Shown piece after piece: positions 17,364-26,934 of a stretch of 64,000 bases of DNA. The notes under the pieces were generated by a model. That model had not been told where the DNA came from. It saw nothing but the letters and a program-made list of their open reading frames with translations, and ran no database searches. The translations under genes and the position numbers were made by a program. The stretch's first letter is position 1. Each line of letters begins with the position of its first letter. The stretch is from assembly GCF_012395835.1 (NCBI RefSeq), contig NZ_JAAZSQ010000001.1:284243-348242 (forward strand), in the 5' to 3' direction. This DNA is from Arthrobacter mobilis. GTDB taxonomy: Bacteria; Actinomycetota; Actinomycetes; Actinomycetales; Micrococcaceae.

Positions 17364-18662
17364 ATGACCGAACCTTTCGACGCCGTCGACATCATCCGCA
17401 CCAAGCGGGACAAGGGCACGCTCACCGCCGAGCAGATCGACTGGACCATCGACGCCTACACCCGCGGGGTGGTCGCGGACGAGCAGATGGCCGCCCTGAA
17501 CATGGCCATCCTGCTCAACGGCATGAGCCGGGCGGAGGTTTCCCGCTGGACCGCGGCGATGATTGCCTCCGGGGACCGGATGGACTTCTCCGCCCTGGGC
17601 AAGCCCACCGCCGACAAGCACTCCACCGGCGGGGTGGGGGACAAGATCACCCTGGCGCTGGCTCCGCTGGTGGCCGTGTTCGGCGTCGCCGTGCCCCAGC
17701 TCTCCGGCCGCGGGCTGGGCCATACCGGCGGCACCCTGGACAAGCTCGAGGCCATTCCAGGCTGGCGTGCCGAGCTGGGCAACGAGGAACTGATGAGCCA
17801 GCTGGCCGGCATCGGCGCGGTGATCTGCGCCGCCGGGGCCGGGCTGGCCCCGGCTGACAAGAAGCTGTACGCGCTGCGGGACGTCACCGGCACCGTCGAG
17901 TCCATTCCGCTGATTGCCTCCTCGATCATGAGCAAGAAGATCGCCGAAGGCACGCAGGCACTGGTGCTGGACGTAAAGGTCGGCTCCGGGGCGTTCATGA
18001 AGGATGAGGAATCGGCGCGGGAGCTGGCCGCGACCATGGTGGACCTGGGCACCGGCGCCGGGGTCGAGACCGTGGCCCTGCTGACCAACATGGACACCCC
18101 GCTGGGCCTGACCGCCGGCAATGCCATCGAGGTGGAGGAGGCTGTGGAGGTCCTGGCCGGCGGCGGGCCGGACGACGTCGTGGAGCTGACCGTCCGGCTG
18201 GCCGACGAGATGCTCCGGGCAGCCGGCGTCCCGGACGCGGATCCCGCGGCGGCGCTCAAGGACGGCCGCGCCATGGACGTCTGGAACCGCATGATCGAGG
18301 CCCAGGGCGGGGACCCGCGGGCCAAGCTGCCGGTGGCCCGGCACTCCGAGGTGGTCTATGCGCCGGCCGACGGCGTGCTGCTGCAGCTGGACGCGCTCGC
18401 CGTCGGTGTCGCCGCCTGGCGGCTGGGCGCCGGACGGGCGCGCAAGGAGGACCCGGTGCAGGCCGGCGCGGGGGTGCGCCTGCACGCCAAGCCCGGGGCG
18501 GTGGTGCGGGCCGGCGAGCCGCTGATGACGCTGCTGACGGACACGCCCGCCCGGTTCGGGCGGGCGAAGGAGGCACTGGCCGGCGCCGTCGTCATCGGTC
18601 CGGAAGGGGACCGGCCCGGCCAGCAGCTGATCATCGACCGCATTGCGGCCGGGCACGGGTGA
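17364..18662 (+). CDS. deoA: Thymidine phosphorylase
   Basis: Phosphorolyses thymidine or uridine-type nucleosides to free base and (deoxy)ribose-1-phosphate. The 432-residue product has the family signature KHSTGGVGDK at residues 85-94, the SGRGLGHTGGTLDKLE segment, and the C-terminal PYNP domain, so the length is complete. The ATG is 3 nt after the cdd stop. With cdd upstream it completes a route from imported cytidine to uracil plus a sugar phosphate. Confidence 0.94.
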   Translation: MTEPFDAVDIIRTKRDKGTLTAEQIDWTIDAYTRGVVADEQMAALNMAILLNGMSRAEVSRWTAAMIASGDRMDFSALGKPTADKHSTGGVGDKITLALAPLVAVFGVAVPQLSGRGLGHTGGTLDKLEAIPGWRAELGNEELMSQLAGIGAVICAAGAGLAPADKKLYALRDVTGTVESIPLIASSIMSKKIAEGTQALVLDVKVGSGAFMKDEESARELAATMVDLGTGAGVETVALLTNMDTPLGLTAGNAIEVEEAVEVLAGGGPDDVVELTVRLADEMLRAAGVPDADPAAALKDGRAMDVWNRMIEAQGGDPRAKLPVARHSEVVYAPADGVLLQLDALAVGVAAWRLGAGRARKEDPVQAGAGVRLHAKPGAVVRAGEPLMTLLTDTPARFGRAKEALAGAVVIGPEGDRPGQQLIIDRIAAGHG

Positions 18663-18773
18663 CCCGGGGAAATCCCCAAGACCGGTCCGGAGCCGGCCAG
18701 GGGGATGGCCGATAGCGGCACTTTCCGCCCCATGGCATCGTTGGAACAGGCAACCGGCGGACAGGATGAACAC

Positions 18774-19472
18774 GTGCAGGCACTCATGGACACGATCAAT
18801 GTCTTCATCGTCGATGCGGCGGGGCAATGGTGGGTCTACCCGCTCCTGTTCGTTTCGTGCACGGTGGATGGCTTCTTCCCCCCGCTGCCGAGCGAGTCGG
18901 CGGTGGTGGCCCTGGCAGCGGTCTCCGTCTCGGCCGGGGCTCCGAACCTCTGGCTGGTGGCGCTGGTGGCCGCGCTCGGGGCAATCATCGGGGACAATAT
19001 CGCGTACGCGATCGGCAAGGCCCTGGGTACCCGGCGCTTCGCGTGGATGCGCCGGCCGCGCGTGGCCGCCGCCTTCGCCTGGGCCCGGCGCGGGCTCGAC
19101 CGCCGCGGGGCAGTGCTGATCCTCAGCGCGCGCTACATCCCGGTGGGCCGGGTGGCGGTCAACATGACGGCCGGGGCCACCGGCTACAGCCGCGGACGCT
19201 TCGTCCTCTTCACCATCCTGGCGGGCATCTCCTGGGCCCTGTACTCGGTCGGCATCGGTGTGCTGGCGGGCCGGTGGGTCAGCGACAACCATCTGCTGGC
19301 GGTGGTGGCCGCGGTGGCCGTGGCCATGCTCACGGGCCTGGCCGTCGATTACGCCCTGGCGCTGGGCGGCAGGCTGCAGCGGGCCAGGCTGCGCCGCATC
19401 GCGCGCGACCGGCTGGCGGCTAAGCCTGCCGCCGGTGCCGGCGGGCAGCAGGAGCGCGAACCGGCAGCCTGA
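18774..19472 (+). CDS. DedA family membrane protein
   Basis: A DedA/SNARE-associated family protein; characterised members include flippase-like proteins for undecaprenyl phosphate or phospholipids. The 232-residue product has a charged N terminus and about five hydrophobic segments. It has the family motif region E-x-x-x-P near the start (PLPSESAVVAL) and the catalytic-like ARYIPVGR segment. The frame opens at 18705, but the GTG at 18774 is preferred because AGGA lies 7 nt upstream; the ATG at 18786 is possible. It interrupts the nucleoside genes and has no clear functional link with them. Confidence 0.85.
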   Translation: MQALMDTINVFIVDAAGQWWVYPLLFVSCTVDGFFPPLPSESAVVALAAVSVSAGAPNLWLVALVAALGAIIGDNIAYAIGKALGTRRFAWMRRPRVAAAFAWARRGLDRRGAVLILSARYIPVGRVAVNMTAGATGYSRGRFVLFTILAGISWALYSVGIGVLAGRWVSDNHLLAVVAAVAVAMLTGLAVDYALALGGRLQRARLRRIARDRLAAKPAAGAGGQQEREPAA

Positions 19473-19505
19473 ACCCGGCCGGTGCGGGCCCGGGAGCCCC
19501 TGCCG

Positions 19506-19511
19506 TAAGGT
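19506..19511 (+). promoter_or_regulatory. -10-like hexamer for leaderless add
   Basis: TAAGGT lies 7 nt before the GTG of add, with no ribosome site, so add probably has its own leaderless transcript. Confidence 0.45.
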
Positions 19512-19518
19512 GGACGCT

Positions 19519-20721
19519 GTGACTGAGCCTATCTACTCCGCTGAATTTTCCACCGGCGTTTCGGCTGACGCAGCCGCCGACGTCGACATCGACTTCCGCA
19601 GCCTGCCCAAGGTTTCCCTGCATGACCATCTCGACGGCGGACTGCGGCCGGCGACCATTATCGAACTGGCCGCCGACGTCGGCCACGAGCTGCCGTCCAC
19701 GGACCCGGTGGCCCTGGACCAGTGGTTCCGCGAGTCGGCGGACTCAGGCTCCCTGGTCCGCTACCTGGAGACCTTCGAGCACACCGTGGCGGTGATGCAG
19801 ACCAAGGAAGCGCTCTTCCGCGTGGCCAAGGAATTCGTCGAGGACCTGGCCGACGACGGCGTGGTCTACGGGGAAGTGCGCTGGGCGCCCGAGCAGCACC
19901 TGTCCCGCGGCCTGACGCTGGACGAAGCCGTCGAGGCGGTGCAGGCAGGCCTGGACGCCGGCGTGGAGGCGGTGGCCGCGACCGGCCGCCCGATCCAGGT
20001 CGGGCAGCTGATCACCGCGATGCGCCACGCGGACCGCGGCCAGGAAATTGCCGAGCTGGCCCTGCGCCACCGGGACAAGGGGGCCGTCGGCTTCGACATC
20101 GCCGGCGCCGAGGACGGGTTTCCGCCGTCGCGGTTCAAGGACGCCTTCACTTACCTGGCCGAGCACCAGTTCCCGGTGACCATCCACGCCGGCGAGGCCG
20201 CCGGGGTGGACAGCATCGTGGACGCGCTGGTTAGTGGCCGGGCCCTGCGGCTGGGCCACGGCGTGCGCATCGCCGAGGACATCCAGGTGGATTTCGCTCC
20301 GGCCGGGGATGCCGGCGGGGAGCAGCAGTCTCCGGAGGCACCCGGCAGCGGCGAGGGCCTGGCCATGGTGACGCTGGGCCGGGTGGCCGCCTGGGTCCGG
20401 GACCGGGGCATCCCGCTCGAATGCAGCCCGTCGTCGAACCTGCAGACCGGCGCCACCGCCCCCTTCGGTGAGGGGATTGAAAACCACCCCTTCGACCTGC
20501 TCTACCAAACCGGCTTCAAGGTCACCATCAATGTGGACAACCGCCTGATGAGCGGCGTGACCCTCTCCGACGAGTACGAACTGCTGGTGGAGGTCTTCGA
20601 CTACGACTTGGACGACCTGCTGGAGATCACGCTGAACGCCGCCGAAGCCGCGTTCCTGCCGCTGGAGGAGCGCGAAGCCCTGGTGGAGTACATCACCGAG
20701 GGCTTCCAGGGCCGCGCGTGA
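19519..20721 (+). CDS. add: Adenosine deaminase
   Basis: Hydrolyses adenosine and deoxyadenosine to inosine forms, using zinc. The 400-residue product has the HDH zinc motif (H35, H37), a HAGEAAG segment with a zinc ligand, GHGVRI, SPSSNLQTG, and the NVDNRLMSG segment carrying the last metal-binding Asp. A Gly/Pro/Glu-rich insert of about 25 residues at positions 260-282, after GHGVRIAEDI, lengthens it relative to compact bacterial ADAs. The frame opens at 19258 inside the DedA gene, but the GTG at 19519 fits both the domain start and the -10-like hexamer 7 nt upstream. It belongs functionally to the nucleoside block. Confidence 0.93.
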   Translation: MTEPIYSAEFSTGVSADAAADVDIDFRSLPKVSLHDHLDGGLRPATIIELAADVGHELPSTDPVALDQWFRESADSGSLVRYLETFEHTVAVMQTKEALFRVAKEFVEDLADDGVVYGEVRWAPEQHLSRGLTLDEAVEAVQAGLDAGVEAVAATGRPIQVGQLITAMRHADRGQEIAELALRHRDKGAVGFDIAGAEDGFPPSRFKDAFTYLAEHQFPVTIHAGEAAGVDSIVDALVSGRALRLGHGVRIAEDIQVDFAPAGDAGGEQQSPEAPGSGEGLAMVTLGRVAAWVRDRGIPLECSPSSNLQTGATAPFGEGIENHPFDLLYQTGFKVTINVDNRLMSGVTLSDEYELLVEVFDYDLDDLLEITLNAAEAAFLPLEEREALVEYITEGFQGRA

Positions 20722-20749
20722 GGGTCCCGGCCGGGCGGCCGGTGCGGCC

Positions 20750-21436
20750 ATGACGACGGCGGTGGAGCGCCTGCTCGAGGTGGTCGCGCAGCTGCGCGAG
20801 CACTGCCTGTGGACGCGGGCGCTCACCCACGACTCGCTGGTCGAGTACCTGCTCGAGGAGGCCCACGAGCTGGCCGGCACCATCGCCGCCGGCCACACCA
20901 CCGGCCAGGACGCCGAGGAACTCAAGGGCGAGCTGGCGGACGTGCTGTACCAGGTGGTGCTGCACGCCCGGCTGCAGGAAGAACAGGGCCGCTTCTCCTT
21001 CGAGGACGTCGCGGCCCACCTGGCAGCCAAGCTGATCCGGCGCAACCGCCACGTGTTCCGCCCGGACGGCACGCTGCAGGAGCGCTTCCCGGCCACGCTC
21101 GAGGAGATCGAGCGCAGCTATGACGCGGTCAAGGCAGCCGAGCGGCCGGAGCGGACGGGTCCGTTCGCGGGGCTCCCGGCGTCCCTGCCGGCGCTGACGC
21201 TGGCGGCCAAGTCGCTCGACCGCGCCCGCCGCAGCGGGATCCCGGTACCCGGCCCGGCCGGGAACGGGCACGTGCCGGTCCAGGCCGCGTCGGACGAGGA
21301 GCTGGGGGAACTGCTGCTGGGCATCGCCGGTGCGGCCGCGGCCCAGGGGCTGGACCCGGAGCAGGCCCTGCGCCGGGCGGTCCGGCGCTTCCAGGACCGC
21401 GTAATGCAGGAGAGACCCGGCCGGGATCTCGATTAG
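20750..21436 (+). CDS. mazG: Nucleoside triphosphate pyrophosphohydrolase
   Basis: A housecleaning enzyme that hydrolyses NTPs, probably aberrant ones, to NMP and pyrophosphate. The 228-residue product has one clear all-alpha NTP-PPase domain with the EExxE and ExxD metal motifs (EEAHEL then ELADVLYQ) in the first 80 residues. The C-terminal half is a degenerate second region, as in other short actinobacterial MazG proteins. It starts 28 nt after add. It precedes eno, the order seen in Mycobacterium. Confidence 0.88.
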   Translation: MTTAVERLLEVVAQLREHCLWTRALTHDSLVEYLLEEAHELAGTIAAGHTTGQDAEELKGELADVLYQVVLHARLQEEQGRFSFEDVAAHLAAKLIRRNRHVFRPDGTLQERFPATLEEIERSYDAVKAAERPERTGPFAGLPASLPALTLAAKSLDRARRSGIPVPGPAGNGHVPVQAASDEELGELLLGIAGAAAAQGLDPEQALRRAVRRFQDRVMQERPGRDLD

Positions 21437-21523
21437 TCTTGATTCCGACAGTGCCTCCCACGCGGCTTGTCGTGCAGCGAATGCTGACCTGAAAGCAACG
21501 ACGTTCCAATGAACAGGAGCTAA

Positions 21524-22807
<1,284 letters not shown>

Positions 22808-22832
22808 GGCCCGCCGCAGCAGGAGCTATTGT

Positions 22833-22866
22833 CTTAAGCAGGGAGGCCTGTGCCTCCCTGCTTAAG
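22833..22866 (+). terminator. Intrinsic terminator of eno
   Basis: A perfect 15-bp inverted repeat with a 4-nt loop, starting 26 nt after the eno stop. A short T-containing tail follows the stem. Confidence 0.85.
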
Positions 22867-22903
22867 ACCGTTTAAGTTCTTGACCGGCCGTTCCAGGAGC
22901 CCC

Positions 22904-23704
22904 ATGACCACCCGACGCCCCAGAGTTCCGCGGGCCGCCCGGCCGGCCGGCGACAGCGGGCCCGCGGGCGATGCCATGGACGGGCAGTCCGCCGGCGGGC
23001 AGGTCCCCAACCGGCAGGCCCCGGCAGCCGGCCCGGCCCGGGCCACGGGTGGCGCTGCGGAGGGCAGCAGGCCGGCCGCCCGCATCCTCCGTCCCGAATT
23101 CAGCCGCCGGCGGAGCACGCCCGGACCCAAGCCCGAGCCGCCGGCAGCCAAGCCCACCCCGGCCCAGGCCCGTGCCGCCGAGCGCAGCGAACTGGCCCGC
23201 GGCATCCGCCGCCCGCACGGACCGGCACCACGGGAGAAGACCGGGCCGGAGCACAGCGCCCCGGCAGACCGGGAGACTGCCGGCCAGGCCGTCGAACCGG
23301 TGCCGGCGAAGGCGTTCTCCGGGCGCATGCTCGCCCTGGCGGTGGTCCTGATCACCATCACCGTCCTGTTGGCGCCGTCGGTGCGCGTTTTCATCGAACA
23401 GCGCTCGGCGATCGCACAGCTGCAGGACGAAATCGCGCAGGAACAGGCGGAGCAGGCCCAGCTGAAGAAGGAGATTGCCCGCTGGGACGACCCGGCCTAC
23501 ATCAAGCAGCAGGCCCGGGATCGCATATTCTATGTAATGCCGGGCGAAACACGGTACATGGTCACCGGCGCCGAGGGACTGAGCGAGTCCAAGGAACATG
23601 CCTCCAGGTCCGCGCCGTCGGACCTGCCGTGGGTTGACGCGCTGTGGGACTCGGTCAAGCGCTCGGCGACGGACGAACCTGGAAGAGACGACGCCGCGGA
23701 CTGA
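22904..23704 (+). CDS. ftsB: FtsB/DivIC septum formation initiator family protein
   Basis: A single-pass cell-division protein expected to work with FtsL and FtsQ in the septal complex. The 266-residue product has a very long Pro/Ala/Arg-rich cytoplasmic tail (about 140 residues), one transmembrane segment at about residues 144-163, a coiled coil rich in Gln/Glu, and the WDDPAYIKQQARDR motif of the DivIC family. The start is the ATG at 22904 because AGGAG lies 4 nt before it. The position between eno and the DUF501 gene matches the conserved actinobacterial order. Confidence 0.88.
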   Translation: MTTRRPRVPRAARPAGDSGPAGDAMDGQSAGGQVPNRQAPAAGPARATGGAAEGSRPAARILRPEFSRRRSTPGPKPEPPAAKPTPAQARAAERSELARGIRRPHGPAPREKTGPEHSAPADRETAGQAVEPVPAKAFSGRMLALAVVLITITVLLAPSVRVFIEQRSAIAQLQDEIAQEQAEQAQLKKEIARWDDPAYIKQQARDRIFYVMPGETRYMVTGAEGLSESKEHASRSAPSDLPWVDALWDSVKRSATDEPGRDDAAD

Positions 23705-23816
23705 CGACCCCGCGGCCCCGGGAGGGGCCCTCCCGCGCCCCGCTTTGATATCCGCGCCCCTGCAGGGGAGCGCACCGGCCGCAGCCGCCGGCCGCACAGC
23801 TAGGAAGGACCGCGCC

Positions 23817-24488
23817 ATGGACAACGCCCAGCGCACACCCACGCCCCAGGACCTGGACACCCTCAGCCGCCAGCTGGGCCGTCCCGTCAGGGACGTGGTG
23901 GAGATCGGGGCCCGCTGCGTCTGCGGCAACCCGCTGGTCGCCACCACCGCGCCCCGGCTGGGCAGTGGCATCCCGTTTCCGACCACGTTCTATCTGACCC
24001 ACCCGGTGATCACCGCCGCGGTCTCCCGGCTCGAAGCGGCCGGCGTGATGACCGAGATGACCGAGCGGCTGTCCCGGGATTCCGGGCTGGCCGAAGCCTA
24101 CCGGCGGGCCCACGAGGCCTACCTGCAGGCGCGCAACGAGGTCGGCGCCCGGGCCGGCATCGGCGAGGTGCCGGAGATCGCCGGGGTGTCTGCCGGCGGG
24201 ATGCCCGGCCGGGTCAAGTGCCTGCATGTGCTGGTGGGCCACTCGCTGGCTGCCGGTCCGGGTGTGAACCCGCTGGGGGACGAGGCCCTGGAACGCATCG
24301 CCGAGTGGTGGACACCGGACCGCTGCTACTGCGAGGGCGTCTGGGACGTGCAGGGACAGGCGCCGTCGAGGGACCTCAGCCGGCATACCAGGACGCAGGG
24401 GCTGGGCGAGGCGGAACTGGCCGCGAAACGCGCGGCCAGGCAGGGCGGCCACGAGGCGGATCCGGCAAGGGAAGAGGACAGCAAATGA
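23817..24488 (+). CDS. DUF501 domain-containing protein
   Basis: A conserved actinobacterial protein of unknown function, 223 residues. The N-terminal half carries a CVCGNP cysteine pair (residues 34 and 36) and the C-terminal part has KCLHVLVGHSLAAGPGVNP and a CYCEG segment, giving conserved Cys and His residues that could bind a metal; this is an inference. The ATG at 23817 has GGAAGGA 7 nt upstream. The stop overlaps the ppx start (ATGA). Its fixed position between ftsB and ppx is the main clue to identity. Confidence 0.85.
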   Translation: MDNAQRTPTPQDLDTLSRQLGRPVRDVVEIGARCVCGNPLVATTAPRLGSGIPFPTTFYLTHPVITAAVSRLEAAGVMTEMTERLSRDSGLAEAYRRAHEAYLQARNEVGARAGIGEVPEIAGVSAGGMPGRVKCLHVLVGHSLAAGPGVNPLGDEALERIAEWWTPDRCYCEGVWDVQGQAPSRDLSRHTRTQGLGEAELAAKRAARQGGHEADPAREEDSK

Positions 24489-25435
24489 CACGCGTAGGGG
24501 CCATTGACTGCGGGACGAATTCCATCCGGCTGCTGATTGCCGATGCCGGTACCGGGGGGCTGACCGACGTGGTGCGCCTGATGAAGGTTGTCCGGCTGGG
24601 CCAGGGCGTGGATGCCACCGGCCTGCTGGCCGAGGACGCCCTCGAGCGCACCTTCGCTGCGGCCGAGGAGTATGCGGACCTGCTGCGCGGCCATGGCGCC
24701 GAACACCTGCGCTTCGTAGCCACCTCCGCGACCCGTGACGCCGCCAACCGGGAGGTGTTCGTGGACGGCATCCGCTCCCGGCTCGGGGTGGAGCCCGAGG
24801 TCATCAGCGGCGCCGAGGAGGCAGCCCTGTCCTTTGCCGGGGCGGCCAGCGTTCTGGACCCGCAGCCGGAGCAGCGCATCCTGGTGGTGGACCTGGGCGG
24901 CGGCAGCACCGAGTTCGTGCTCGGCACCGCCGCCGGCGTCGAGGCCGCGCGCAGCGTGGACATGGGCTGTGTCCGCTTCACCGAACGGCACCTGAAGCAG
25001 GATCCGCCCTCGGAGGCCGAGATTGCCGCCGCCGAAGCGGAGATCAACGCCTGCCTGGACGAGGTCCTGGCCGAGGTTCCGCTGGCCGCTGCGGACCGTC
25101 TGGTGGGCGTGGCAGGTTCGGTCACGACGGTCACCGCCCATGCCCTGGGCCTGGCCGAATACCGGGCCGACATCATCCACGGCACCGAACTGGACGGCGC
25201 CCGCACGGCCGCTGCCTGCACCTCGCTGCTGCGGATGACGCGCAGCCAGCGGGCGGCGCTGCCCTACATGCATCCGGGCCGGGTGGACGTGATCGGGGCC
25301 GGGGCGCTCATCTGGCGGACGATCAACGCCCGCGTCACCGAGCTGACCGGCGGGCGTGTGGACGGGGCCACCACCAGCGAGCACGATATTCTGGATGGCA
25401 TTGCCCTGAGCGCGGCACTGACCGCCGGCCGCTGA
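24485..25435 (+). CDS. ppx: Ppx/GppA family exopolyphosphatase
   Basis: Degrades polyphosphate or pppGpp from the end; the actinobacterial short forms act as exopolyphosphatases. The 316-residue product has the actin-like ATPase fold with phosphate-1 motif DCGTNSIRLL at residues 7-16 and the phosphate-2 motif DLGGGSTEF mid-protein. It lacks the HD-like C-terminal domain of the longer GppA type. The ATG overlaps the DUF501 stop. The product ends 43 nt before the protease gene. Confidence 0.9.
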   Translation: MTRVGAIDCGTNSIRLLIADAGTGGLTDVVRLMKVVRLGQGVDATGLLAEDALERTFAAAEEYADLLRGHGAEHLRFVATSATRDAANREVFVDGIRSRLGVEPEVISGAEEAALSFAGAASVLDPQPEQRILVVDLGGGSTEFVLGTAAGVEAARSVDMGCVRFTERHLKQDPPSEAEIAAAEAEINACLDEVLAEVPLAAADRLVGVAGSVTTVTAHALGLAEYRADIIHGTELDGARTAAACTSLLRMTRSQRAALPYMHPGRVDVIGAGALIWRTINARVTELTGGRVDGATTSEHDILDGIALSAALTAGR

Positions 25436-25478
25436 CCTGCCGGAACCGCGGGTACCCAGGCAGATGAGGAGAATAACC

Positions 25479-26864
25479 ATGCCCAGCAGCCTCTGTCGAC
25501 CGGACCGGTCCCGGCCGCTACGTGCGGCGGGGATGGTCTGCGGTGTGGTGCTGTCCCTGGTGTCGGGCCTGGTCTTTGCCCCGGCCGCCGCCGCCGACGA
25601 GATCCGGGAGAAGCAGTACTGGCTTGGCGCCTACGGTATCCGCGAGGCGTGGAAGTCCACCAAGGGCGACGGCGTCAAGGTGGCGATCATCGACAGCGGG
25701 GTGGACGCAAGCCACCCGGACCTGCGCAATGCCGTCATCGGCGGTACCGACGTGTCCGGTGCCGGCACCCCGGACGGACAGACAGGCATCGGGCAGACCC
25801 CCGAACACGGCACCTTGGTGGCCACGCTGCTCGCCGGCCACGGCCACGGCAAGGGGGGCCGCCCCGACGGCATCGTCGGCGTGGCGCCGGAGGCCGACCT
25901 GCTGGCCGTGTCCACCTGGCTGGGTTCGCAGAATCCAGCAGGCATCGACGTGGACCAACAGATCCCGGCTGCGGTGCGCTGGGCGGTGGACAACGGGGCC
26001 CAGGTCATCAACATGTCCCTGACCAGTTCCACCACCTCATGGCCGCAGAGCTGGGACAGCGCCTTCCTGTATGCCGAACAGCATGACGTGGTGATCGTCG
26101 CCGCCGCGGGCAACCGCGCGGGCGGCTCCTTCCAGTCCGGGGCGCCCGCCACCATCCCGGGGGTACTGACCGTCGCCGGCCTGGACCGGCGGGGCAATGC
26201 CAGCCAGGATGCCTCTTCCCAAAGCATCGTCATTGGCGTGGCAGCCCCGGCCGAGGATCTGGTCGGCGGGCTGCCCGGCGGGGGGTATGCGGAGTGGTCC
26301 GGAACCTCCGGCGCGGCACCGCTGGTCTCCGGTGTGGCCGCGCTGATCCGGGCCAAGTATCCGCAGATGAGCGCCGCCCAGGTGATCAACCGGATCATCT
26401 CCACCTCCCGGGATGCCGGCGCACCGGGCCACGACCCCATCTACGGCTTCGGCGTCCTGGATGCCGACGCGGCGCTGAACGCCGAGGTCGCCGAGGTCGG
26501 CCAGAACCCGGTGGGCAGCATCGCCCAGTGGATCACGGTCCACCGGCGCGGCCAGCCGACACCGGCACAGAACAGCGCACCGGCCACACACTCCACCCGG
26601 CCGGCGATCCCGGAGCCGACCACGCCCGTCGCCGTCGCCCCGCGGCTGGAAGGGGGCCTGCTTCCGGCCGCAGTGGTGGTCGGCTTCAGCGTGCTGATCC
26701 TGCTGGTCCTGGCCTTGGGCGTGCAGCAGACGCTGCGCGCACGGAGGCTCGCCGCCGCGCAGGCAGGCCCGGCGGCAGACGACGCCGGGGAGGGTGCCGG
26801 AAGCGGCCCCGCGCCGCAGCCGCCGGTGCAGGGCGCAGACGGTAAGGAGCCCGGAAAGCCCTGA
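25479..26864 (+). CDS. S8 family serine protease, mycosin-like, membrane-anchored
   Basis: A subtilisin-type protease that resembles the mycosins of type VII secretion systems. The 461-residue product has a signal peptide (residues 1-39), a catalytic triad of D72 (IIDSGVD), H110 (EHGTLVA) and S277 (SGTSGAAP), the oxyanion Asn in AAAGN near 212, a Pro-rich linker, and a C-terminal transmembrane helix at about 395-415 with a basic tail. The start at 25479 is chosen because GAGGAG lies 7 nt before it. No ESX genes (EccB-E, WXG100) occur nearby, so this is an orphan gene and the substrate is unknown. A hairpin follows the gene. Confidence 0.87.
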   Translation: MPSSLCRPDRSRPLRAAGMVCGVVLSLVSGLVFAPAAAADEIREKQYWLGAYGIREAWKSTKGDGVKVAIIDSGVDASHPDLRNAVIGGTDVSGAGTPDGQTGIGQTPEHGTLVATLLAGHGHGKGGRPDGIVGVAPEADLLAVSTWLGSQNPAGIDVDQQIPAAVRWAVDNGAQVINMSLTSSTTSWPQSWDSAFLYAEQHDVVIVAAAGNRAGGSFQSGAPATIPGVLTVAGLDRRGNASQDASSQSIVIGVAAPAEDLVGGLPGGGYAEWSGTSGAAPLVSGVAALIRAKYPQMSAAQVINRIISTSRDAGAPGHDPIYGFGVLDADAALNAEVAEVGQNPVGSIAQWITVHRRGQPTPAQNSAPATHSTRPAIPEPTTPVAVAPRLEGGLLPAAVVVGFSVLILLVLALGVQQTLRARRLAAAQAGPAADDAGEGAGSGPAPQPPVQGADGKEPGKP

Positions 26865-26867
26865 CGA

Positions 26868-26897
26868 AGCCGCCCGGAGGAGGAGCTCCGGGCGGCT
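26868..26897 (+). terminator. Terminator after the mycosin-like gene
   Basis: A perfect 11-bp inverted repeat with an 8-nt loop, beginning 4 nt after the stop. A T4 run lies 8 nt past the stem. It touches the first base of the Rex-like box of ndh. Confidence 0.7.
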
Positions 26898-26914
26898 CGT
26901 GAAAATTTTCACAA
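26897..26914 (+). promoter_or_regulatory. Rex-type operator of ndh
   Basis: TCGTGAAAATTTTCACAA matches the Rex consensus TTGTGAANNNNTTCACAA at 13 of 14 specified positions. It covers the -35 region of the promoter whose -10 is TATAGT at 26922-26927. Repression by NADH-sensing Rex is a known mode for ndh genes. It also matches the CRP core at 9 of 10, but it lies where an activator would not normally bind. Confidence 0.7.
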
Positions 26915-26921
26915 AAGGCGC

Positions 26922-26927
26922 TATAGT
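26922..26927 (+). promoter_or_regulatory. -10 hexamer of leaderless ndh
   Basis: TATAGT lies 7 nt before the ATG of ndh with no ribosome site, so the mRNA is probably leaderless. It follows the Rex-type box at the expected distance for repression. Confidence 0.65.
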
Positions 26928-26934
26928 GGTGCCC

